A DNA stretch of 64,000 nt from Neorhizobium tomejilense (GCA_002968845.1 PVBG01000018.1:1-64000), one strand, 5' to 3'. Counted from the stretch's first letter, positions 43,263-53,076 are shown. A program made the numbers and translations. The notes: a model not told the origin generated them from the letters alone.

Positions 43263-43654
43263 GTGTCGGCCGCGGTGCCTCTCAGGAGAAATACCGGGGC
43301 GATTGGCTCGCGGCTACCTTCGTATGTCATTGCTTCTCACGACAACGAGCCTTTGGTCGACGGTTCACGTCCCTTCAAGGCAAAGTGCCTGTCGCCTTCA
43401 TTTGATTGCTAAGCCGTGACCTCCAGATGGTCACTTGTGCAGACTCCAACGGACCAGCTGCGAGGTAATGCCCAACATGCAGCAGCGAAAAAATACGAGC
43501 AATCAGACTTTCAGAACCAGCAAAATTCAGTGTTGTAAAGGAGTCGGAATAGTAATCCGTTCGGATTCGCGCTCATGAGGGAGGGAACCAATGGGCACCT
43601 AAGCATCTAAAAGTTAAACTCATTTGGAGCCCAGCCGACGATCGCCTCTGACAA
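43263..43654. other. Intergenic interval, convergent ends
   Basis: About 392 bp separate the DeoR gene end from the 3' end of the tautomerase gene. No open frame with protein-like features, no strong hairpin with T-tract and no repeat was recognised. The 43480-43620 part is AT-richer than its surroundings. Confidence 0.4.
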
Positions 43655-44746
43655 TTACGCGACTTGGACCAGAGACCGGGCATACGGTTCCGAAGGAACC
43701 AGAATCCGTCCTTCGAACAGGCGTCGCGCCGTCCTCAGGATGCCTGCCACGGCGATCCCGTTGCGAAAGCTAAATCGCACGTCAATCTTCCCGCTAGGAT
43801 GCTCAATACTCACGGTCGCTGGAGGGTTTTTGATCCCCCGGAGACCCGACACGAGGGTCCCTTCATGTAACGACGCCGTCGCAATTCCGACCGCGCCCGT
43901 ACTCGCCAGGGCAGGGTGGCAGGTATGCGGCATTAGGTACCTTACGGAAAGATCTCCGCCTGATCGCGGTTGTGCGAGAAGTACCGGTTTTGGGATGACC
44001 CGATCGGCAACATCTCCCAGCCCCATTCGTTCACCGGCCGCCAGGCGTATAGACTCGATCCTTGCAAGCAGATCCATGTTCTGGTTGATCTCTGCTGCTG
44101 TCTCGTAACCCGTGGCACCGACGTCGGCGGCGAGCAGCAAAACCATGGGCATTGCCGCATTGATGCAGGTTACGGATACTCCACCGATCTCGTCAAGCTT
44201 TGCTCCGGTGGGGAAGAGATTGCCTGTGTCCGGATTACTCGCGTCCAGAAACGTGAGGGAAACGGGGGCTGCATTTCCCGGAACGCCATCGATTGATGCG
44301 TCTCCCTGATACGATACCCGTCCATTGGGCGTCTGCACTTCAGCTTCGATCAGCGTGTTGGTGTTTACGTTGTAGATTCTCACGACAGTAAGAGGTGACG
44401 AGGCTCGCATAAGGCCTGCTTCAATGGCAAAAGGGCCAACTGCCGCGAGCATGTTCCCGCAGTTGGGCGATGTATCCACGCGGCGCTCAAGTACGCTGAC
44501 TTGGGCAAAAAGATACTCGACATCTGCATCTGGTCGATCTGAAGGACTTACTATGGCCACCTTACTGGTCACAGGGTTGGAACCGCCCACTCCGTCGATC
44601 TGTAGAGGATGTCCAGATCCCATCGCCGCAAGCAAGACCTCGTCGCGCGCAGCGATGTCGCCGGGTAGATCGTTGCTGAGAAAAAACGGCCCTTTAGAGG
44701 TGCCTCCCCTCATCAGAACACACGGGATGGCCATCAGGTCATTCAT
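43655..44746 (-). CDS. PrpF/GalD-family isomerase (4-oxalomesaconate tautomerase-like)
   Basis: This protein has 363 residues from ATG 44746 (MNDLMAIPCVLMRGGTSKG); a TTG at 44773 is an alternative. The PrpF family signature is clear: LMRGGTSKGPFFL, GVGGSNPVTSKVAIV and SPNCGNMLAAVGPFAIEAGL, with the catalytic cysteine in SPNCGN. GalD interconverts the keto and enol forms of 4-oxalomesaconate in gallate degradation; related enzymes isomerise aconitate or 2-methylaconitate. The gene diverges from a LysR gene that precedes a tricarboxylate importer, so an imported tricarboxylate such as trans-aconitate is an alternative substrate. Confidence 0.82.
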   Translation of the reverse strand: MNDLMAIPCVLMRGGTSKGPFFLSNDLPGDIAARDEVLLAAMGSGHPLQIDGVGGSNPVTSKVAIVSPSDRPDADVEYLFAQVSVLERRVDTSPNCGNMLAAVGPFAIEAGLMRASSPLTVVRIYNVNTNTLIEAEVQTPNGRVSYQGDASIDGVPGNAAPVSLTFLDASNPDTGNLFPTGAKLDEIGGVSVTCINAAMPMVLLLAADVGATGYETAAEINQNMDLLARIESIRLAAGERMGLGDVADRVIPKPVLLAQPRSGGDLSVRYLMPHTCHPALASTGAVGIATASLHEGTLVSGLRGIKNPPATVSIEHPSGKIDVRFSFRNGIAVAGILRTARRLFEGRILVPSEPYARSLVQVA

Positions 44747-44856
44747 GTCGCGGGCAGTTCCTTTATTCAGCAAATCGCATCAATCGTTTCCGTTGTTGCA
44801 AAATGCGCTAGGCCTTTTATTAAGTGAAATGCCAATTTCGAAGGAACTGATGCGGT

Positions 44857-45756
44857 ATGGCTATCAATTGCGAAATCTTGGATCTCCGTGCCTTCATGTA
44901 TGTGCTGGACCTCGGAAGCTTTCACCGAGCGGCAGAGGCGCTTAACATTTCACAGCCTGCACTCAGCAGAAGGATTCAGAAGCTGGAAGGCGTCGTCGGT
45001 GCAGCGCTGCTGGAGAGGACTACCAGGTCAGTAGCCGCCACTGCTCTAGGGATGGAGCTGATCCCGCTTGTGCGCCGAATGTTGGAAGAGTTCGATCAGT
45101 CGCTGTTCACTGCCCGGGGCTCGGGGCTGCAGCGAAGTAGCGTAGTGAACATGGCGTGTATTCCGACTGCGGCCTTCTACTTCCTTCCAACCGTCATACG
45201 GAAGTTTGCCGCTGAATTTCCGCACGTCCGCTTCAGCATCATGGACTTGACGGCGACTGGCGGCATCCAGGCGGTGGCCCGCGGAGAGGTTGAGTTCGGC
45301 ATCAACATCATGGGAAATCTGGACCCTGATCTCGACTTCATCAGGTTGATCGAAGACCCTTTTGTTCTCGCCGTACGGAAAGATCATCCGCTGGCGGAGT
45401 TTGAAAGCGTCACCTGGGCCCATCTCGAGAAACACCCCATGATCTCGGTCCACAGATCAAGTGCAAATCGCACGCTGCTCGATGCGGCCCTGGCGCGGGC
45501 CAACGTCCAGCTGAAGTGGTCGTACGAGGTCACTCACCTGTCGACGTCTCTTGGCCTCGTTGAGGCGGGGCTCGGGATATCTGTCTTGCCGGGCCTCGCT
45601 ACGCCGCAAGGCGACCATCCTATTCTGAAAGCGATCCCCATTGGGGGGCCGGAGGTATCAAGGACGATCGGTGTTGTTAAACGGCGCAATGTCACCCTCT
45701 CCCCGGCCGCCGAGCGTTTTCTCGGGATGCTGGTGGGGACCTGGGCGAAAGACTGA
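44857..45756 (+). CDS. LysR-family transcriptional regulator
   Basis: This is a 299-residue LysR protein. The N-terminal winged HTH is FHRAAEALNISQPALSRRIQ (about 22-41), followed by KLEGVVGAALLERTTRSVAA. The C-terminal periplasmic-binding-like effector domain has FPHVRFSIMDLTATGGIQAV and VARGEVEFGINIM. It diverges from the PrpF/GalD-like gene and lies upstream of tctCBA, so it most likely activates both in response to the imported acid. Confidence 0.93.
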   Translation: MAINCEILDLRAFMYVLDLGSFHRAAEALNISQPALSRRIQKLEGVVGAALLERTTRSVAATALGMELIPLVRRMLEEFDQSLFTARGSGLQRSSVVNMACIPTAAFYFLPTVIRKFAAEFPHVRFSIMDLTATGGIQAVARGEVEFGINIMGNLDPDLDFIRLIEDPFVLAVRKDHPLAEFESVTWAHLEKHPMISVHRSSANRTLLDAALARANVQLKWSYEVTHLSTSLGLVEAGLGISVLPGLATPQGDHPILKAIPIGGPEVSRTIGVVKRRNVTLSPAAERFLGMLVGTWAKD

Positions 45757-45943
45757 ACTTGAGCAGAGCGGCGGATTGATGCGTAAAGAGGATCAATAAT
45801 CCGAATCTTTGCATTTCCGGCAAAAAGGGTTTCGCTTTACAGCATTTGCATCGGCTCATGTGGAGACGGTGGCCGCCAAGCGGTCGCGAGGAGAATCCAT
45901 CACTTGTTCGCTGGGAGGCGGCAAGTCATACAGGGAGGTGACG

Positions 45944-46924
45944 ATGTTCAATCGCCGTACATTCTGTGCGTTCGTAACTCTGGCTGGCGTGGCGATTGCA
46001 GCGCCTGTTTTTGCTCAAACTGACGACTACCCGACACGTCCTATAAAGCTCATCGTGCCTTACGCTGCAGGCGGCGGTACTGACGCTATCGCTCGACTGG
46101 TGGCGAACGGCGTGGGTGCGAAGATCGGTCAGTCCATGGTTGTCGAAAATAATGGCACGGCCGGAGGTAACGTGGCTTCGCAGACCGCTGCGAACGCGGC
46201 CGCCGATGGTTACACCGTCCTGATGGCGAACCAGGGGCCGATGGTCGTAAACCCGCACCTTTTCAAGAACATGAAGCTCGACCCGCTGGCCGCTTTCGAT
46301 CCGGTGATCCTCGTCGCGCAGACGCCGCTGGTCGTTGTCGTATCGAAAAGCTCGGCATACAAGAGCTTCAAGGATGTTGTCGAGTACGGAAAGCAGAACG
46401 CAGGGAAGCTCACCTACGGTTCCGCCGGTAACGGATCCGCCAGCCATCTCGCTACCGAGATGCTGCTTACGCAAGCGGGTATTACAGCTGTACACGTTCC
46501 TTACAAAGGCGCTGGTCCGGCCCTTAACGATATGCTCGGTGGCCGCGGTGATTTCATGATCACGACGCTTCCATCGGTGCTGGGATTGATCGACAGTGGA
46601 GACATGATCCCTGTCGCAGTTACGACCTCGGAACGCGTACCGAAATACAAGGACGTTCCGACCATCGCTGAAAGCGGGTTCCCCGAATACAGCTCAGCGG
46701 CATGGTACGGCTTTGTGGTCCCGAAAGGCACACCTGGCCCGATCATCGAGAAGCTCAGAGCGGCGACCACCGAGGCTCTCGCCACTTCTACCATCAAGGA
46801 ACGCCTGGAAGCGGACGGCACGACCATTGTCGGTAACAAGCCTGCTGAGTTTGCGTCCATGATGGCTGCAGAATCCAAGCGTTGGGCAGAATTTCTGGCC
46901 AAGACCGGAATCAGCATCAAGTAG
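45944..46924 (+). CDS. tctC: Tripartite tricarboxylate transporter substrate-binding protein (Bug/TctC)
   Basis: This 326-residue exported protein starts at MFNRRTFCAFVTLAGVAI behind GGGAGG; the longer frame has no family signal. A signal peptide ends at VFAQT. Family motifs are DDYPTRPIKLIVPYAAGGGT, GQSMVVENNGTAGGNVAS and TYGSAGNGSASHLATEML, then VPYKGAGPALNDMLGG. Bug proteins bind carboxylates or aromatic acids for the TctAB membrane complex, encoded next. The substrate is unproven. Confidence 0.93.
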   Translation: MFNRRTFCAFVTLAGVAIAAPVFAQTDDYPTRPIKLIVPYAAGGGTDAIARLVANGVGAKIGQSMVVENNGTAGGNVASQTAANAAADGYTVLMANQGPMVVNPHLFKNMKLDPLAAFDPVILVAQTPLVVVVSKSSAYKSFKDVVEYGKQNAGKLTYGSAGNGSASHLATEMLLTQAGITAVHVPYKGAGPALNDMLGGRGDFMITTLPSVLGLIDSGDMIPVAVTTSERVPKYKDVPTIAESGFPEYSSAAWYGFVVPKGTPGPIIEKLRAATTEALATSTIKERLEADGTTIVGNKPAEFASMMAAESKRWAEFLAKTGISIK

Positions 46925-47007
46925 CCATCTCCTGCTGAAATTGCATCGCTCGTCCCGGCGTCATCAAAAACCTGGCGCCGGACCCGACCTGAATGGAGAC
47001 CTTCATC

Positions 47008-47682
47008 ATGACGACACGGGATCTACCGGTACGTCCGACAGAAAAAGGCGGGCTTGCGGTCCGCTCGCCGGAAAATGTCCTGGGTGGTCTAGTGCTCATC
47101 GCACTCGCCTTGTTCGCCCTGTGGCTTACTCTGGATCTGCCACGGGGAACCTTGACAACCGTGGGGCCTGCAATGTTGCCCCAAGCGATCGCGGTTCTGA
47201 TCGGGGCCTGCGGATTTGTCCTTCTCATTGCAGGATTTAAACGGCGCGCAGAACACGGCGCGCCGGTTTGGTCACTGCGCGGACCGCTTTTGGTCAGCTT
47301 CTCAATTGGACTTTTTGCGGCTACCATCAAGGGACATCACTTTGGGAATTGGAAAACTATCGAGTTCGGCTTGATGTTCGCGGGTCCGATGGCGATCATC
47401 ATTGGCGGCTACGCGTCAAGTGAAGCCAGGTTTCGGGACCTCCTCCTGCTTGCTCTTACTTTGACCCCGTTCTGCATGCTGCTTTTCGGCGACATGCTAA
47501 ACCTCCCAATCCCCATCCTGCCCCGCTTTCTGTCGGAAGCGCTATTTGGCGGCATGAGCTACAAGTCCAGTCTTCGCGTGACAGCCGCGGTTCTCTTCAC
47601 CGCCGCGATACTTGTGTTCCGGTTCACGAAGGGCCGAAGCGGCTCGCGGATCGAAGTCGCCAAACATGAAGTGAGGAACTGA
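47008..47682 (+). CDS. tctB: Tripartite tricarboxylate transporter small membrane subunit (TctB)
   Basis: This protein has about 224 residues from MTTRDLPVRPTEKGG; ATG 46993 would add five and has no room for a ribosome-binding site. Four to five hydrophobic segments are seen (VLGGLVLIALALFALWLTL, AIAVLIGACGFVLLIAGF, a mid-protein pair and VTAAVLFTAAILVFRF). This matches TctB, the four-helix partner of TctA, and the position between tctC and tctA confirms it. The body is longer than the common 150-170 residues. Confidence 0.87.
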   Translation: MTTRDLPVRPTEKGGLAVRSPENVLGGLVLIALALFALWLTLDLPRGTLTTVGPAMLPQAIAVLIGACGFVLLIAGFKRRAEHGAPVWSLRGPLLVSFSIGLFAATIKGHHFGNWKTIEFGLMFAGPMAIIIGGYASSEARFRDLLLLALTLTPFCMLLFGDMLNLPIPILPRFLSEALFGGMSYKSSLRVTAAVLFTAAILVFRFTKGRSGSRIEVAKHEVRN

Positions 47683-47685
47683 GAC

Positions 47686-49188
47686 GTGTTTGATCTGCTC
47701 TCAAATCTTTTTCTCGGCTTTGGTGTCGCGCTCACATTCAATAACCTCTTCCTGTGCCTCCTCGGTTGCTTGGTTGGAACCCTGGTGGGCATCCTTCCCG
47801 GAGTTGGCCCCATCGCAACCATCTCGATGTTGCTACCGATAACGTTCGGGTTGGATCCGGTCGGCGCGCTTATCATGCTCGCCGGCATTTACTACGGCGC
47901 GCAGTACGGAGGTTCTACGACGGCGATCCTGGTAAACATTCCTGGGGAAGCCACTGCTGTGGTGACAACCCTCGATGGCCATCAGATGGCACGTCGAGGC
48001 CAAGCCGGAATCGCGCTTGGTATTGCTGCAATTGGCTCCTTCCTCGCCGGAACGGTTGCCACCATCGTGATCGCGGCCCTGGCAAAACCTCTTACCGGCC
48101 TTGCTCTGGTTTTCGGACCCGCGGAATATTTCTCCCTGATGGTGATGGGCCTGGTTTTCGCGGTTGTGCTTGCCCACGGCTCAATCATCAAAGCAATAGC
48201 GATGATTCTTGTCGGCATCCTTCTGTCGACGGTGGGCGTCGATATTGAAACTGGCGAAGACCGAATGACCCTCGGGCTCAGCTTCCTGTTCGACGGAATC
48301 GACTTCGCGGTCTTGGCGATGGGCGTTTTTGGCATCGCCGAAATACTTCGTAACCTTGATAACGTTGAGACGCGCGATGTGGTGCGTCAAACGATCGGTC
48401 GCCTTTTGCCTGGGTGGAAAGAGTTCAAACAGGCCGCTGCACCGATCACACGGGGCACTCTTCTTGGCTCTGTTCTCGGAATCCTCCCAGGTAACGGAGC
48501 CGTTCTGGCACCGTTCGCCTCTTACTCTTTAGAAAAGAAGATTTCCAAGCACCCGGAGCGGTTCGGCAAGGGAGCTATCGAAGGCGTTGCCGGGCCGGAA
48601 AGCGCGAATAATGCCGGAGCGCAAACGTCGTTTATTCCTCTCCTCACATTAGGAATCCCGCCAAATGCCGTTATGGCCCTTATGGTGGGAGCCATGACCA
48701 TCCACGGCATCGTGCCTGGACCCCTGGTCATGACGAGCAACCCCACTCTATTTTGGGGTATGATAGCCTCGATGTGGCTAGGCAACCTTATGCTGCTCAT
48801 TATCAACTTGCCGATGATTGGCCTTTGGGTACGGCTCCTCAAAGTGCCATACCAACTGCTGTTTCCCGCAATTCTCATGTTCTGTTGTATCGGGATATTC
48901 TCGATCAACTCCGAACCGGTGCAGGTTCTGATGATCGCGTTCTTCGGCATCGTCGGCTATGCCATCAGCAAACTAGGCTTCGAGCCAGCTCCACTTCTCC
49001 TCGGCTTTGTTCTCGGGAGGCTAATGGAAGAGAACTTCCGGCGCGCTCTGTTGATGTCGCGCGGGGACATGATGACGTTCATCGAGAACCCGATATCAGC
49101 AGTGCTATTGGCGATTTCAGTGCTTCTGTTAGCCATGGCGTTGCTTCCAAGCCTAAGGAAAAACAGGGACGAGGTGTTCACGGAATAG
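47686..49188 (+). CDS. tctA: Tripartite tricarboxylate transporter large membrane subunit (TctA)
   Basis: This 500-residue multispanning protein starts at GTG 47686, three bases after tctB. Conserved TctA motifs are GTLVGILPGVGPIATISMLL, YGAQYGGSTTAILVNIPGEA, SVLGILPGNGAVLAPFASY and TLGIPPNAVMALMVGAM. It forms the translocation pore of the proton- or sodium-coupled carboxylate importer with TctB and TctC. Confidence 0.95.
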   Translation: MFDLLSNLFLGFGVALTFNNLFLCLLGCLVGTLVGILPGVGPIATISMLLPITFGLDPVGALIMLAGIYYGAQYGGSTTAILVNIPGEATAVVTTLDGHQMARRGQAGIALGIAAIGSFLAGTVATIVIAALAKPLTGLALVFGPAEYFSLMVMGLVFAVVLAHGSIIKAIAMILVGILLSTVGVDIETGEDRMTLGLSFLFDGIDFAVLAMGVFGIAEILRNLDNVETRDVVRQTIGRLLPGWKEFKQAAAPITRGTLLGSVLGILPGNGAVLAPFASYSLEKKISKHPERFGKGAIEGVAGPESANNAGAQTSFIPLLTLGIPPNAVMALMVGAMTIHGIVPGPLVMTSNPTLFWGMIASMWLGNLMLLIINLPMIGLWVRLLKVPYQLLFPAILMFCCIGIFSINSEPVQVLMIAFFGIVGYAISKLGFEPAPLLLGFVLGRLMEENFRRALLMSRGDMMTFIENPISAVLLAISVLLLAMALLPSLRKNRDEVFTE

Positions 49189-49342
49189 GGCTGTTAATCC
49201 TCGCGACAATCTTGCGGCTCTCGATTTATCCCCGATGAGGAAGTTAGGGTTTCCCTTGACACCATCCGTGATGGTAGGCACCGTTTCGGTGCGAGCCTTA
49301 CCCCATCCCGGGATTGGAAGATTGAACGTGAAGTCCGCCTGC

Positions 49343-50929
49343 TCAGGGTGTGGGGTTCGCGCCGATTTCCACACCAACTTTATAGGCTGCCGTCAGGATC
49401 GGCCCAAGCGATCCACCGTGGCCTGGATAACCTTTTCCGAATATGCTTGCGGCAACATTGCCGCAAGCAAAAAGGCCGGCGATCAAAGAGCCGTTCTGGC
49501 GGATGACTTCGCCGCGTGACGTTGTCTTCAACCCACCTTTTGTGCCATTGTTTCCGGGCAGAATTTCCACTGCGTAGACAGGACCGACACCGATCGTCCC
49601 TAGGCAGGGGTTTGGGAGATGCCCAGGATCTCCATAGTAGAGTCCGTGCACGTCGTCACCTCGGCCCAAATCTGGGTCATGACCCTGGAGAGCGTATCCA
49701 TTAAAACGGTCGATTGTTGCGCTCAGGCCTTCGACGGACATGCGAAGCTTTTCGGCTAATTCTGCAATGGATCCCGCACTGATCATCCAATCCGGAGCCG
49801 ACTGCTGAGGGGGGATAGAGGCGACGGGATAACGTCTCTTGAAAGCGTCATCGAAAATGAGCCAGGCCGGTCGATTCGGGTAGGAGAATGAACCGGGGTC
49901 AAAAGCATTGAACGCCATGCCCAGATCATTGTAGGAACTCGCTTCGTTGACGAAGCGCTCGCCTTTCCGGTTGACCATGATCGAGCCCGGTAGCGCCAAT
50001 TCGCGCACCATGTTGCGCGTCAGTGCCTTGCCATCAAGGACGTCACCCGGGATTTGGTAGGCCGCGGTCCACCAAGCTTCCGTCATGTTGGCGACGGCCG
50101 CGCCGGCTTGAAGGGCGAGCCGGAGACCGTCCCCTTCATTACCCGGCGGTGTGGTCGGCGCGCTTGAAAATCCAGGAAGATATGCGGAGACGAGCGATGG
50201 GTTCCATTCGAAGCCTCCTGTGGCGAGGACAACGCCGAGGCGAGCGGAGGTCGAACCGGAAACGGTCACGACTCCGTCGCAGCGATCACCACTAAACGAT
50301 AGTCCCGTGGCGGCTTCATTGACGTAAAAGTGGACTCCAAGTTTGGCGCACGCCTGCACCAGTCCCGCGACCAGTCCGGCACCCTGCGCGCGAACGCGGC
50401 GCTGTTGACGATCCGCGATGATTTCTGGCGCCAGTCCCTTGCGAGCCTCTATCGACGTCACCGGTTGGCGCAGGTGCGAATAGCGCAGCATCTGAAACAG
50501 CTTCTCGTCCATCGTCGGCTCGAAAGGCAAAGGCTCGACCGAGCGGCCCGTGCGTGCGCCTGGCCACCCGGGATGGTAGTCGGGGCGATTCACGCTGAAG
50601 AAGCGCAGATCGGAATGCCGCTCCAGGAACCGCAACATTTCGGGGCCTGTCTTCAGAAAATCGTGCAGCAGATCGACGCCGATTTCCCCCAGGGTTAGTC
50701 GGACAAGGTAAGTTAAGCCATCCGGTTCCTGATCCTCGAAACCTGAAGCTTGCATCACATGATTATTGGGGATCCAGATGCCGCCGCCGGAAATAGCAGT
50801 AGTTCCGCCAAGGAGCATCGACTTCTCGAAAACGGCAACGGACCGTCCCCTTGACGCCGCGGTGAGCGCCGTCACCAGTCCGGCACCGCCGCTTCCGAGG
50901 ACGACAACATCATATTCCGACGGTTGCAT
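49343..50929 (-). CDS. FAD-dependent dehydrogenase, KstD/fumarate-reductase flavoprotein type
   Basis: This is a 528-residue flavoprotein. The N-terminal FAD-binding Rossmann motif is VVVLGSGGAGLVTALTAASR (9-28), followed by LLGGTTAISGGGIWIPNN. The later ALPGSIMVNRKGERFVNEAS and the C-terminal GLFACGNVAASIFGKGYPGH and GGSLGPILTAAYKVG are typical of 3-ketosteroid dehydrogenase and fumarate reductase flavoproteins. It is last in an operon with a GntR regulator and two ABC permeases, suggesting it oxidises the imported compound. The substrate is unknown; a steroid role is not implied. Confidence 0.85.
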   Translation of the reverse strand: MQPSEYDVVVLGSGGAGLVTALTAASRGRSVAVFEKSMLLGGTTAISGGGIWIPNNHVMQASGFEDQEPDGLTYLVRLTLGEIGVDLLHDFLKTGPEMLRFLERHSDLRFFSVNRPDYHPGWPGARTGRSVEPLPFEPTMDEKLFQMLRYSHLRQPVTSIEARKGLAPEIIADRQQRRVRAQGAGLVAGLVQACAKLGVHFYVNEAATGLSFSGDRCDGVVTVSGSTSARLGVVLATGGFEWNPSLVSAYLPGFSSAPTTPPGNEGDGLRLALQAGAAVANMTEAWWTAAYQIPGDVLDGKALTRNMVRELALPGSIMVNRKGERFVNEASSYNDLGMAFNAFDPGSFSYPNRPAWLIFDDAFKRRYPVASIPPQQSAPDWMISAGSIAELAEKLRMSVEGLSATIDRFNGYALQGHDPDLGRGDDVHGLYYGDPGHLPNPCLGTIGVGPVYAVEILPGNNGTKGGLKTTSRGEVIRQNGSLIAGLFACGNVAASIFGKGYPGHGGSLGPILTAAYKVGVEIGANPTP

Positions 50930-50933
50930 GTGA

Positions 50934-51665
50934 CTATCCCTGCGATCTGCTTACCCGCCGATCATGGTTGTTGACCAGATTGCGGTGCGTTTCTGTGGTG
51001 AGCAGAATGATATTCGTGCGAACATGCGCTTCGATCTCGGCGGGAGACTTTTTTGCGATATAGGCCGCAATGATCCACTCGTGCCCTTGAAGCGTCGACT
51101 TCCCGCTATCCTTTCCAAGAGTATGCAAGATGGTCGCTTCCGTCCGCGGCTGGATGAAGCGATTGATCATCGCAATCCGCGATCTCAATTGCGCGATCTG
51201 CTCGACGATTGTTTCGTTCGGGCACCTTCGATTTATCACGGAGTGGAAGTCCAGGTTGCCCTGAGTCCACCCCGAAAGGTCGAAGGAAGCCAGCGCCTGT
51301 TCCATGCCCTCGTTGATTTTCTGAAGCTGCTTGATATCGCTGGCAGTAATCCTCGGCGCGGCGGCGCCGGTTACATAGCCCTCAAGCAATGCCAGAAGTT
51401 CCATCTGCTCGGCCCAGAGATCCGGATCGGCTCCAGCCACGATTGCGCCGGAGTTTTTACTGAATATGATCAGCCCTTCTGCTTCCAACCGACGGATCGC
51501 CTCGCGCACCGGTACGGGGCTGATCGATAGCTCCTTCGCGAGTGTGTCGATTACAAGCCGCTGTTTGGGTGCATAGAGGCCGCGATCTATCCCAGCCTTG
51601 AGATAATCGTAAGCAAGTTGCTGTTTGCTTCTAGCTTCTGTGACGGGTGTCACCACCTTTGCCAT
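50934..51665 (-). CDS. GntR-family regulator, FadR/FCD subgroup
   Basis: This 243-residue protein has an N-terminal winged HTH (RLVIDTLAKELSISPVPVRE, then AIRRLEAEGLI) and an all-helical FCD ligand domain containing NLDFHSVINRRCPNETIVEQ, with an HE near the end (LQGHEWIIAAYIAK) consistent with a metal-binding effector site. It is 4 bp upstream of the FAD dehydrogenase gene and follows the permease genes. It probably represses the local divergent operons until the imported acid appears. Confidence 0.92.
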   Translation of the reverse strand: MAKVVTPVTEARSKQQLAYDYLKAGIDRGLYAPKQRLVIDTLAKELSISPVPVREAIRRLEAEGLIIFSKNSGAIVAGADPDLWAEQMELLALLEGYVTGAAAPRITASDIKQLQKINEGMEQALASFDLSGWTQGNLDFHSVINRRCPNETIVEQIAQLRSRIAMINRFIQPRTEATILHTLGKDSGKSTLQGHEWIIAAYIAKKSPAEIEAHVRTNIILLTTETHRNLVNNHDRRVSRSQG

Positions 51666-51684
51666 GCGTCACTCTCCAACGGTG

Positions 51685-51708
51685 ATCAAATTGAAAATCA
51701 GATTTGAT
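51685..51708. promoter_or_regulatory. Candidate GntR operator upstream of the regulator
   Basis: ATCAAAT (51685-51691) and ATTTGAT (51702-51708) form a perfect 7-bp inverted repeat with a 10-base spacer, about 20 bp upstream of the GntR start codon. The position fits autoregulation. A second palindrome lies between the divergent operons at 53154. No footprint evidence exists. Confidence 0.4.
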
Positions 51709-51748
51709 TTCCTTTCGACCTAAAGACTTCGGTTGGCTTCGGCAAGTG

Positions 51749-52414
51749 CTAGTGCTTCCAGGCCAGTCGCCGCTCAAGGCTCATACTCAACCGCGACAGG
51801 ACGAAGACAATCAGGATGAAGATCACCCCAACCGCCGTCAGATACTCGAACTGCTTGTAGGTGATCGATGCCTGGGCATTCGCCACATAGAGGATGTCTT
51901 TGACACCAATCACGCCCACGATTGCGGAATCCTTCAAGATGACGATGAACTGGTTCAGAAGGAGTGGAATTGCAGTCCGTAGCGCCTGCGGCCAGATAAT
52001 GATCGAGTTTGTTTTCCAGGGTGACAGACCCATTGCGGCGGCCGCTTCCCATTGCCCGCCATCAATGGTGAGCAACACGGACCGATAGATTTCTGCAACA
52101 TAAGCAGTATTCAGAAGCGTCAGGGATATGATAGCGGCTGTGATCGGATCCATTTTCCAGCCTGTTGCTCCTGCGAGGGCAAAATAGACGAGCAGAACGT
52201 AAACATATGGCGATAGTGAGCGGAAGACCTGGATGTAGAGAAATCCTACCGCTCGGATGGCAGCAGATTTGCTCCTGAGAAGGGATACCACTAGCCCTCC
52301 GAAGATCATTGAAAGTGCGAGCGAGACGATTGCGATCAGGAATGTGTAACGAAGCCCGTAGAGCATGTCGGGCAGGTGGTTGAGGACAACGTACCAGCTA
52401 TTCATGAGCTTCAA
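51749..52414 (-). CDS. Polar amino-acid-type ABC transporter permease 2
   Basis: This 221-residue membrane protein has five or so helices and the HisM/GlnP-type EAA loop EAAAAMGLSPWKTNSIIIWP followed by QALRTAIPLLLNQFIVILKD. It starts inside the end of the preceding permease gene (4-bp overlap). The two permeases should form a heterodimer served by the binding protein and ATPase encoded on the opposite strand. Confidence 0.92.
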   Translation of the reverse strand: MKLMNSWYVVLNHLPDMLYGLRYTFLIAIVSLALSMIFGGLVVSLLRSKSAAIRAVGFLYIQVFRSLSPYVYVLLVYFALAGATGWKMDPITAAIISLTLLNTAYVAEIYRSVLLTIDGGQWEAAAAMGLSPWKTNSIIIWPQALRTAIPLLLNQFIVILKDSAIVGVIGVKDILYVANAQASITYKQFEYLTAVGVIFILIVFVLSRLSMSLERRLAWKH

Positions 52415-53076
52415 GCCCCTTTGCCATCATTGAGACGGTCTTCGACGACTTTGACCAGCAAAGATAAAACCAGCATCGTCGCGATGAGTAGGACGGCGAC
52501 CGAGATATAGGCTTCGAACGGCCTATATTGGTTGAGACTGATGTCCTGGGCCGTGAAGACGAGTTCCGGGACAGCGACCACTGCCGCGTAAGTCGCCGCT
52601 TTGAAGCAGATCACGAAGACGTTCAGCAGGGGCGGGATCACGACCCGAATGACCTGTGGAAAAAGGATAGTGCGATTGATCCGGAGGTCGGAAAGACCGA
52701 GTGCCTTGCCGGCTTCAATCTGGCCGACGTCAATCGAATTATAGCCGGTCCTGAAAATCTCGGAAGCAAATGCCGAGCTCATGATGGCGATGGCGATGAC
52801 TATCGCTTGAGGCCCCGTCAGTGCCAGGCCGAATTTTGTTGCGAGCCCGAAGTAAATCCACAACAGCAGCAGATACATCGGCAGGCCCCGAACGATCTGC
52901 ACGTAGGTGTAAGACACTGCGCGGGCGATTTTCGAGCGGGAGGCCGAGCCAAGATAGGAGATGAACCCGATAACGCAGCCCAGCGCGAATCCCGCGAATG
53001 CGAAATAGAGATCATACCCTAATCCCCATAGGAACCGGGGCCATTGCGCCAGGATGATCGAGAAATCGAGGTTCAT
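52411..53076 (-). CDS. Polar amino-acid-type ABC transporter permease 1
   Basis: This 221-residue membrane protein has the loop IEAGKALGLSDLRINRTILF then PQVIRVVIPPLLNVFVICF, matching the PAAT-family permease motif. It is first in a minus-strand operon with the second permease, GntR and the flavoprotein. Its promoter lies in the 178-bp gap shared with the divergent SDR gene. Confidence 0.92.
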   Translation of the reverse strand: MNLDFSIILAQWPRFLWGLGYDLYFAFAGFALGCVIGFISYLGSASRSKIARAVSYTYVQIVRGLPMYLLLLWIYFGLATKFGLALTGPQAIVIAIAIMSSAFASEIFRTGYNSIDVGQIEAGKALGLSDLRINRTILFPQVIRVVIPPLLNVFVICFKAATYAAVVAVPELVFTAQDISLNQYRPFEAYISVAVLLIATMLVLSLLVKVVEDRLNDGKGA

